A stretch of DNA of 6,615 nucleotides from Spirochaeta sp. (GTDB taxonomy: Bacteria > Spirochaetota > Spirochaetia > DSM-27196 > Alkalispirochaetaceae), in contig SKHA01000198.1 of the NCBI GenBank assembly GCA_007117185.1, positions 1-6,615 of the forward strand, written 5' to 3'. The translations under genes and the position numbers were made by a program. This document shows positions 1-5,117 of the stretch, piece by piece; within the stretch, counting starts at the first letter, position 1; the number at the start of each line of letters is the position of its first letter. The notes under the pieces were generated by a model. That model saw nothing but the letters and a program-made list of their open reading frames with translations, ran no database searches and had not been told where the DNA came from.

Positions 1-1004
1 GGGCGGTAACCGCGTGGCTGCTGCCCCGGATGGGTGCGGTGAGCGTGTTCCAGGACGGGCTTGAACGGAGCAGCATGGAGCTCCTCTTTGCCCGGGCCCG
101 GGAGGGTGTCCAGCCGCTGGTTCTGGCCCCGGAAGGGCAGGTGTCCTACTTTTCGGGGTATCGGGGGCCAACCCAGCGCGGCGGGGCGGCGCTGGCGGTG
201 GAGATGGCAGATCATCTCAGCGGTGAGAAGGAGGTGTGCATCCTCACGCTGGGTCTTCATTACACCTACCCCGACAGGAAGAACCGGCGACTCAACCACC
301 TTCTGAACCAGCTTGAGTACCTGATCGGGGCGGCCACGCGGGGGGGCGACGCCGGGTCAGACCGGATGGAGGAGGCGAAGAGCGTGGCCGATCGGGCCTG
401 GCAGCTGGCTGACCGGCTGCTCTCCCTCCTGGAGCGTGACCTGGAGCTGTCGGGGGCAGCTGCGAACGACCCTGGCCGTGCCCCCCGCATCCTGACCGCT
501 GCCCTGGACCGGGCGGAGGGGCGCCTGGGGCTCTCGCCGTTCCCCCGGGGCGAGCCGATTCAGCGGCTCTTTCGTTGCCGCCGCCGCTACTGGGAACTCC
601 TCTTCCCGCCGACGCGGCTGCCCGGCCCCCTGGGCACCACCATCGCCGACCTGGAAGCAACGGCGGCGTCCATCGCCGTTCGGCATCTACAGGTTGCGGA
701 TGTTCTCATCTATCTGGATATACCCCGGCTGCAGCAGCTGATCAACGCCGACCTTTCTGTTCGCGGGAATCACACCCACCTTGCAGAGCAGGTAATTCTG
801 CTGCTGGATCTGGCCGGTCGAGCCGGCGGAGGGACAATCGCCGGGCGCTACCAGTGGCCCGGACGAACGGTGGAGATTACCGCGGGTGAGCCCCTCGCCG
901 TTGCTCCGCGTGGAACAGGAACCTCCCGCAAGGCCGCGGTCACCGCAGTCCACCGGCAGATCAACGATTCTCTTGATCAGCTGTGCCGGGATTCAGGGAT
1001 GTGA
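1..1004 (+). CDS. Lysophospholipid/glycerol acyltransferase-like protein, 5'-truncated by window edge
   Basis: The reading frame is open from the window edge (first full codon at 3) to TGA at 1002-1004, giving 333 visible residues. No stop precedes the ATG at 30, so the true start and the usual HX4D catalytic motif probably lie upstream. What is visible fits the second half of a PlsC/LPLAT domain: a WLLPRMGAVSVF stretch like the block before the FPEG motif, then APEGQ at nt 126-140 matching the substrate-binding F/APEG motif, then a hydrophobic strand (VCILTLGLHYTY, nt 237-272) like the family's 'VPVGIHY' strand. Members transfer an acyl chain to a lysophospholipid or related acceptor at the inner membrane face. 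About 240 residues follow this strand. They are Arg/Leu-rich, apparently helical, and I recognise no domain in them, so the protein is longer than a typical PlsC. The 3' end overlaps the convergent hydrolase gene by 44 bp. The family call is fairly good; the acceptor is unknown. Confidence 0.62.
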   Translation, partial: AVTAWLLPRMGAVSVFQDGLERSSMELLFARAREGVQPLVLAPEGQVSYFSGYRGPTQRGGAALAVEMADHLSGEKEVCILTLGLHYTYPDRKNRRLNHLLNQLEYLIGAATRGGDAGSDRMEEAKSVADRAWQLADRLLSLLERDLELSGAAANDPGRAPRILTAALDRAEGRLGLSPFPRGEPIQRLFRCRRRYWELLFPPTRLPGPLGTTIADLEATAASIAVRHLQVADVLIYLDIPRLQQLINADLSVRGNHTHLAEQVILLLDLAGRAGGGTIAGRYQWPGRTVEITAGEPLAVAPRGTGTSRKAAVTAVHRQINDSLDQLCRDSGM

Positions 1005-1809
1005 GAAAGCGATCGAGGATCTTCAGGAACTCCGCCGGATCCTCCAGGGTGATCGAATGGCCCACGTGCTCCACCGGTACCAGACGGCCCCGGGGAAATG
1101 CATCGGCAGTCTCCCTGGCCATCTCGCGGGTTACGATGGTATCCCGGGAGCCGTGGATTACCAGGACCGGTCCGGGAAACCGCCCCGTCTGCCCTTCCAC
1201 GGAAAAGCGCGCCAGCGCCCGGGCGTTCCCGGCAAATGCAATGGGGTTCATCCTGAGTGCCCGTTGGGTAAGGCGCTGCAGCATCGACGTGTCATCGAGA
1301 GCGGGACACACCCCGGAGAGGGCGCGCTGCATCAGCGCCGGATCGCTGCGGAACTGCTCGATCAGCGGGTAATGCTCTTCCGGGGTCACCAGCCCACCGG
1401 GGGGACAGCTGTCGATCAGAACGAGGGCCGCAACCAACCCGGGGTCATCTACAGCGACGCGCATCGCCACCGCGCCACCGAGGGAGTGTCCCACCAGAAC
1501 GCAGCGCTCAACGTGCATGTCCCGGAGAAACTGCTGCAGGTAATCGGCGTAGACGCCGATGTCCGCCTGGTCGAGATGTCCAGAGAGGCCGAAGTTGGGC
1601 AGATCCGGCGCCAGCACCGTGTAGCCGGGAACACTCATCACCGGCTCAAACCAGAGATTACACCCGGTGTTACCGTGGACGTAGACGATTGTCGGCAGAT
1701 TGCTGGAGACGGGCCCGGCTCCGGCGGCGGGCCCGCTGCGCGGCCCGGCTTCGCGCCAATGGATCTCCACCCCGTCAACGTGCCGCGCCTGTTCCCGCCA
1801 GGAGGTCAC
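961..1809 (-). CDS. Alpha/beta hydrolase (esterase/thioesterase-like)
   Basis: The 282-residue protein has a full alpha/beta-hydrolase signature. It shows the oxyanion-hole HGNTG at residues 45-49, the nucleophile elbow GHSLGG at 107-112 (Ser109), the acid in HGSRD (Asp223), and the catalytic His in VGHS (His251). Length is normal for the single-domain family, with a short cap region at about 135-205. The start is GTG at 1809. GGAGGG lies 8 nt upstream, and the GTG overlaps the TGA of the upstream reductase gene as GTGA, which argues for translational coupling and one transcript. No signal peptide is visible, so a cytoplasmic role is likely. The nucleophile is Ser in GHSLG, so it is not a PHA synthase, which uses Cys. 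From context it may cleave an ester or thioester made by the neighbouring CoA-linked enzymes. That is inference; the fold call is firm, the substrate unknown. Confidence 0.9.
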   Translation of the reverse strand: MTSWREQARHVDGVEIHWREAGPRSGPAAGAGPVSSNLPTIVYVHGNTGCNLWFEPVMSVPGYTVLAPDLPNFGLSGHLDQADIGVYADYLQQFLRDMHVERCVLVGHSLGGAVAMRVAVDDPGLVAALVLIDSCPPGGLVTPEEHYPLIEQFRSDPALMQRALSGVCPALDDTSMLQRLTQRALRMNPIAFAGNARALARFSVEGQTGRFPGPVLVIHGSRDTIVTREMARETADAFPRGRLVPVEHVGHSITLEDPAEFLKILDRFLTSLNPGTADQENR

Positions 1810-2531
1810 ACCACCAACCCTCCGTCGCAGCGGATCACCTGCCCGGTAATAAACGAGGAGAGGTCGCTGGCAAGAAAGAGAACCAGGTTTGCGATCTCCT
1901 GGGGTTCACCCAGGCGCTTCAGGGGGGTTTTGGCGCGGATTCCCTCGATCACCTTCTCTGGCACCGTCTCCAGCATCGGGGTGTTGATGAACCCGGGAGC
2001 CACCGCGTTGGCCCGCACCGCAGCGCCCTTGCGGGCAAACTCCTTGGCCCAGGTCTTGGCCATCGCCACCACACCGGCCTTGGTGGCAGCGTAGTTGGTC
2101 TGGCCCATGTTACCGTCCAGCCCCACCACCGAGGAGATGTTAATGATCGACCCGGAACCGTGCTCCATCATTTCCGGGCCGATCGCGCGGGCCATGTTGA
2201 AGACGCCCTTCAGATTGACCGCGATCACCTGATCCCATTGCTCGTCGTCCATCTTGTTGATCACCGCGTCCCGGGTGATCCCGGCGTTATTCACCAGCAC
2301 GTCGATACGACGGTGTCTCCGAATCACGTCCTGGACAAATTCGGCGATCCCGGAAGGATCAGTCACGTTGACCACCGCGCCGGTGGCGTTGTCCGGCAGC
2401 CCCTGCAGCGCATCATCCGAGACGTCCAGTGCGTACACCTCCTCGGCGCCGTTGACCGCGAGGGTTTCAACGATTGTGCGACCGATACCACGGCCACCAC
2501 CAGTTACAATACAGACCTTTCCCTTGACCAT
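1806..2531 (-). CDS. fabG: SDR-family 3-oxoacyl-(ACP/CoA) reductase, FabG/PhaB-like
   Basis: The 241-residue protein is a classical short-chain dehydrogenase. It has the nucleotide-binding TGGGRGIG at 10-17, NNAG at 81-84, and the catalytic tetrad Asn106, Ser134, Tyr147, Lys151 (spacing as in E. coli FabG). PG sits at 179-180 and a C-terminal ITGQ...DGG tail is present. It should reduce a 3-oxoacyl thioester to the 3-hydroxyacyl form, or the reverse. Asp36 at the end of beta-strand 2 is the classical mark of NAD(H) rather than NADP(H) preference. The ATG at 2531 was chosen because AGAGGAG sits 5-7 nt upstream and the protein then begins MVKGKVCIVTGG as the family does. An in-frame GTG at 2567 adds 12 unconserved residues. 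The gene leads a two-gene unit with the hydrolase and is divergent from the condensing-enzyme operon. Acetoacetyl-CoA is a plausible substrate given the nearby thiolase; whether ACP or CoA is the carrier cannot be read from sequence. Confidence 0.92.
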   Translation of the reverse strand: MVKGKVCIVTGGGRGIGRTIVETLAVNGAEEVYALDVSDDALQGLPDNATGAVVNVTDPSGIAEFVQDVIRRHRRIDVLVNNAGITRDAVINKMDDEQWDQVIAVNLKGVFNMARAIGPEMMEHGSGSIINISSVVGLDGNMGQTNYAATKAGVVAMAKTWAKEFARKGAAVRANAVAPGFINTPMLETVPEKVIEGIRAKTPLKRLGEPQEIANLVLFLASDLSSFITGQVIRCDGGLVV

Positions 2532-2557
2532 ACTCACTCCTCTAGAGAAACCGCTAA

Positions 2558-2572
2558 GGTGAATCACCTCTC
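2558..2572 (-). promoter_or_regulatory. Shared leader element, copy 2 (reductase side), with overlapping palindrome
   Basis: Read on the minus strand this is GAGAGGTGATTCACC, the partner of the element at 2698-2712 (13 of 15 identical). It follows TATATT directly, as copy 1 follows TATTAT. In this copy the sequence also forms a perfect 13-bp palindrome, AGGTGA-A-TCACCT on the plus strand (2557-2569). It lies within the predicted leader of the reductase transcript, 26 bp before its start codon. Confidence 0.4.
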
Positions 2573-2585
2573 AATATATTCGCTA

Positions 2586-2614
2586 ATCCTAAGACCAGTA
2601 TTGGCTCCCGTCAA
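2586..2614 (-). promoter_or_regulatory. Candidate sigma70 promoter for the reductase-hydrolase operon
   Basis: On the minus strand TTGACG (2614-2609, 5 of 6 to TTGACA) is followed after 17 bp by TAGGAT (2591-2586, 4 of 6 to TATAAT). Transcription would start near 2579, giving a leader of about 48 nt before ATG 2531. A second AT-rich hexamer, TATATT (2578-2573), could be an alternative -10, but no good -35 is spaced for it. Confidence 0.45.
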
Positions 2615-2645
2615 GGAAAAATCGTGTTCTAAAGGGGATGTTCGT

Positions 2646-2675
2646 GAAATTTCAGGGTTGCGCGCTGGAAATTTC
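2646..2675. promoter_or_regulatory. Twin GAAATTTC palindromes, candidate operator
   Basis: The perfect 8-bp palindrome GAAATTTC occurs at 2646-2653 and again at 2668-2675. The 22-bp period is about two helical turns, so both face the same side of the DNA. The first abuts the putative -35 and the second lies in the spacer of the rightward promoter. This is a typical layout for a dimeric repressor bound at two sites. The left copy extends to the 10-bp palindrome TGAAATTTCA. The regulator is unknown. Confidence 0.5.
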
Positions 2676-2686
2676 GGCTTTATACT
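2658..2686 (+). promoter_or_regulatory. Candidate sigma70 promoter for the KASIII-CoA-transferase-thiolase operon
   Basis: A -35-like TTGCGC at 2658-2663 is separated by exactly 17 bp from TATACT at 2681-2686, which matches TATAAT at 5 of 6 positions. The start of transcription would be near 2693, leaving a leader of about 53 nt. The -35 is weak, matching only in TTG, which would suit an activated or repressed promoter. A GAAATTTC palindrome lies inside the spacer and a second just upstream of the -35. An alternative -10 is TATTAT at 2692-2697. Confidence 0.5.
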
Positions 2687-2697
2687 GGGTCTATTAT

Positions 2698-2712
2698 GAG
2701 AGTCGATTCACC
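2698..2712 (+). promoter_or_regulatory. Shared leader element, copy 1 (KASIII side)
   Basis: GAGAGTCGATTCACC matches the minus-strand element at 2572-2558 at 13 of 15 positions, in the same orientation relative to transcription. It sits directly after TATTAT, and its end is 33 bp before the start codon. It probably lies at or just after the transcription start, so it could be an operator or an RNA leader motif. Confidence 0.4.
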
Positions 2713-2745
2713 CCTTATTCCTAATGTGCACGAGAGGATGATCGA

Positions 2746-3768
2746 ATGCCGGAAATGATCGGCAGCGGCGTGTATGCACCGGGAGAGCCCATCGATCATC
2801 GTGAACTCATGGAGCTCACCGGGGTCGAGTTCGACAGCGACCGGATTACCGCAAAGCTCGGCATCCGGCAACGGCATATCGCTCACCTGCGCGGCATCGA
2901 CGAGACAACCGCCGATTTCGCCGAAAAGGCAACGCGGAATGCCCTGACAGCGGCCCGGAAGGTGGACCCGGAAGTATCTGCGGAGCGTCTTGACCTGTTC
3001 GTCGTTGCCACGGACACCCCCGAGTTCATCAGCCCCCCCACGGCAGTACTCCTGCAGGGGCGGCTTCAAGGGGGGCAGCAGGAAAGCACCGCCTTCGATA
3101 TCAACGCTTCCTGCGCCGGCTTCTGCACCGCTTTGGACGTTGCCGTCCGGCGTCTGGACAGCGACAACTCCATTCGCTACGCCGTGGTGGTGGGAGTCTA
3201 CAACATGCCCGCTTACATCCGCCCCGGGGACGCTTTCGGCTACTCCATCTTTGCCGACGGAGCCGGAGCGGTCATTTTGCGACGTCAAGATGGCGATGCA
3301 ACCGTGTCGAATTACCGGGCGGGTCACTTTGTAGCCGACGGCACCCAGTGGAACTACGTAGGAGTCTACAGCGGAGGAACCCGCCAGCCGGTCACTGAAG
3401 CGCGGCTGGCCTCCGGCGAATACGGACTGCAGTTGCTGCAACGGCTTCCGGGAGATCGCAACGTGGCGCTGTGGCCGCCGGTGGTTCAACGGCTACTGGA
3501 AAAGGGAGGACACACCCTTGATGAGGTGGATCACTTCCTCTTCACCCAGATCAACAAGGATGTGATTACCCGGGTGATGGCTCTCCTGGAGCAGCCCATG
3601 GACAAGACCACCACCATTATGGACCGCTGGGGATACACTGGCAGCGCCTGTATTCCCATGGCCCTCAGCGAGGCGGTGCGTACCCGCCGGGTACGTCCGG
3701 GGGATCTGGTGGTCCTGGTTGCCTCCGGGGCGGGACTGGCGGTGGCGGCAAATCTGATTCGACTGTGA
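2746..3768 (+). CDS. KASIII-like condensing enzyme with Cys but no catalytic His/Asn
   Basis: The 340-residue protein aligns over its full length with beta-ketoacyl-ACP synthase III (FabH), including LGIRQRHIA near residue 38, the nucleophile motif DINASCAGF (Cys123), the FGYSIFADGAGA core at 164-175, and the C-terminal RPGDLVVLVASGAG. FabH normally condenses acetyl-CoA with malonyl-ACP using a Cys-His-Asn triad. Here the His motif PHQAN reads FTQIN (Thr267) and the Asn motif GNTSAA reads GYTGSA (Tyr297), with no gap needed in the alignment. So acyl transfer to Cys123 is plausible, but classical decarboxylative condensation is doubtful. ATG 2746 is preceded by GAGAGG with an 8-nt spacer. It is the first gene of a three-gene operon with a CoA-transferase and thiolase. 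It may be a non-decarboxylating acyltransferase or a specialised beta-ketoacyl-CoA enzyme; the superfamily call is firm, the reaction unknown. Confidence 0.88.
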   Translation: MPEMIGSGVYAPGEPIDHRELMELTGVEFDSDRITAKLGIRQRHIAHLRGIDETTADFAEKATRNALTAARKVDPEVSAERLDLFVVATDTPEFISPPTAVLLQGRLQGGQQESTAFDINASCAGFCTALDVAVRRLDSDNSIRYAVVVGVYNMPAYIRPGDAFGYSIFADGAGAVILRRQDGDATVSNYRAGHFVADGTQWNYVGVYSGGTRQPVTEARLASGEYGLQLLQRLPGDRNVALWPPVVQRLLEKGGHTLDEVDHFLFTQINKDVITRVMALLEQPMDKTTTIMDRWGYTGSACIPMALSEAVRTRRVRPGDLVVLVASGAGLAVAANLIRL

Positions 3769-3792
3769 GAGACAAGGATTGAGGAGCAGAAC

Positions 3793-5103
3793 ATGAAGAA
3801 CTGGAACACCGTATTCACCGACAAGACGATAGCGATCGAAGAGGCGGTACAGCAGATCAGGAGCGGCAACGACGTGGTGGTCGCCCAATGCGCTTCGGAA
3901 CCGCAGGGGTCGATGGCGCAATTTCATACCGTTGCACCGGCGGTAAAGGATGTCCGGGTCTTCTCGGTTCTCACCCTGAAGGGCTATCCATTCTACATGG
4001 ATCCGGCGATGAAGGAGCACTTCGAGCTGGCCAGCTGGTTTCATGCCCCGGGTTCCCGAGAGGCTATCAAGGCCGGTGCCGGAACGGTCACGTACGTGCC
4101 GAACATGCTCCACCGCGCTGCTCTGGACCGCCTTGATGCGCGCCGGCCCGACGTCTTCTTCGGCACCTGCACCCCTCCGGACGCCAAGGGCTTCGTCTCC
4201 CTGTCTCTGGGGGTCACCTATGAAAAGGACATCCTCGAGGCAGCCACGACGGTTATCCTGGAGGTGAACGAGAACCTGCCCCGGACCTACGGGGATACCC
4301 ACGTGCACATCCGCGACGTGGACTTTTTTGTCCACCACAATCAGGAGGTCCCCGCCCTCCCCCGGGCGGAGCCCCGGGAGACGGACCTGGAGATCGGCCG
4401 CTACATCGCCGATCTGGTCGACGATGGCGCCACAATCCAGCTGGGAATCGGCAACATCCCCAACGCGGTGGCGCTGGCCCTGCGGGACAAGAAAGACCTG
4501 GGGGTTCACACCGAAATGATGGTCGACTCGATGATGCATCTGTACGAAGAGGGGGTCATCACCAACCGCCGGAAGAGTCTGTTCAAGGACAAGTTCGTCT
4601 GCACCTTCGCGATGGGCAGTCGGGAGCTGTACGACTGGCTGGACGACAACCTGGCGGTGGAGTTTCAGCGCGGGAAGTGGGTCAACGACCCGGCGGTAGT
4701 GCGCAAGAACAGCCGCATGGTGAGCATCAATACCTGCCTCAGCGTGGACCTCACCGGGCAGGTGGCCAGCGAATCCATCGGCCCGCTCCAGTACAGCGGC
4801 ACCGGCGGGCAGACCGACACCGCGGTGGGCGCCAAGGAAGCGTACGACGGTCTGGGCAAGTCGATCATCGCCTGTCACTCCACCGCTCGCGGCGGTACCG
4901 TCAGTACGATCCAGCCCACCCTCGCAGCAGGCACCGCTGTCACCCTTCACCGGGCCAACGCCGACCACATCGTCACGGAGTACGGAATCGCGTACCTCCG
5001 GGGGCGAACGGTGCGCGAACGAACGAGAAACCTGATCGCCGTGGCCCATCCCGATTTCCGGGACGAATTGACCAGGCAGGCGAAGGAACTGGATTACCTC
5101 TAA
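3793..5103 (+). CDS. 4-hydroxybutyrate/acetyl-CoA-type CoA-transferase (acetyl-CoA hydrolase/transferase family)
   Basis: The 436-residue protein has the length and motifs of the acetyl-CoA hydrolase/transferase family (Cat1, Cat2, AbfT). It shows an N-terminal AQCASEPQ loop, GIGNIPNAV at 218-226, and HTEM at 239-242, whose Glu241 is the expected residue forming the glutamyl-CoA thioester. SGTGGQTD is at 335-342, and VTEYGIAYLRGRTVRER near 394-410 is followed by AHPDFRDEL. These enzymes move CoA between acetyl-CoA and short-chain acids such as 4-hydroxybutyrate, butyrate, propionate or succinate in the cytoplasm. The usual DG after the Glu motif is DS here (Asp245-Ser246), a small departure. 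Start ATG 3793 follows GAGGAG at 3781-3786, 24 nt after the KASIII-like stop. The thiolase follows 14 nt after this stop, so the three are almost certainly cotranscribed. Acid specificity cannot be assigned from sequence; acetoacetate or 3-hydroxybutyrate would fit the neighbours. Confidence 0.9.
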   Translation: MKNWNTVFTDKTIAIEEAVQQIRSGNDVVVAQCASEPQGSMAQFHTVAPAVKDVRVFSVLTLKGYPFYMDPAMKEHFELASWFHAPGSREAIKAGAGTVTYVPNMLHRAALDRLDARRPDVFFGTCTPPDAKGFVSLSLGVTYEKDILEAATTVILEVNENLPRTYGDTHVHIRDVDFFVHHNQEVPALPRAEPRETDLEIGRYIADLVDDGATIQLGIGNIPNAVALALRDKKDLGVHTEMMVDSMMHLYEEGVITNRRKSLFKDKFVCTFAMGSRELYDWLDDNLAVEFQRGKWVNDPAVVRKNSRMVSINTCLSVDLTGQVASESIGPLQYSGTGGQTDTAVGAKEAYDGLGKSIIACHSTARGGTVSTIQPTLAAGTAVTLHRANADHIVTEYGIAYLRGRTVRERTRNLIAVAHPDFRDELTRQAKELDYL

Positions 5104-5117
5104 AAGGAGCATCTGTA

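Larger units (their letters stand above)
2532..2745. promoter_or_regulatory. Divergent intergenic regulatory region
   Basis: These 214 bp lie between the starts of the reductase gene (leftward) and the KASIII-like gene (rightward). The stretch is clearly richer in A and T than the flanking genes and contains no convincing ORF. It holds a candidate promoter in each direction, two identical GAAATTTC palindromes, and two pairs of elements repeated in inverted orientation around a centre near 2635-2642. The arrangement suggests both operons are controlled by one factor, whose gene is not in the window. Confidence 0.75.

Noticed and set aside
961..1809. The hydrolase as a PHA synthase (PhaC), which would complete a PHB pathway
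   Set aside because: PhaC has a Cys in its lipase-box-like motif and is much longer. This protein has Ser109 in GHSLGG and is 282 residues.
886..2094. A 402-residue plus-strand open frame opposite the hydrolase and reductase
   Set aside because: It lies antisense to two well-supported genes, is low in order and rich in Arg/Gly/Pro/His, and has no domain motif.
2532..2567. Longer reductase start at GTG 2567
   Set aside because: It adds 12 unconserved residues and has no well-spaced ribosome binding site; ATG 2531 has AGAGGAG at good spacing and gives the family-typical N-terminus.
2592..2601. ACTGGTC in the leftward promoter as a FadR operator
   Set aside because: Only one half of the FadR dyad is present, the second half is missing at the right spacing, and FadR sites are expected only in some gammaproteobacteria.
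2680..3489. A 269-residue minus-strand frame opposite the KASIII-like gene
   Set aside because: It is antisense to a motif-complete gene and shows no domain; its start codons lack a ribosome binding site in context.
4677..5117. Leftward extension of the thiolase frame by 147 codons
   Set aside because: It lies inside the CoA-transferase gene in another frame. The strong AAGGAG before ATG 5118 and the conserved thiolase N-terminus fix the start at 5118.
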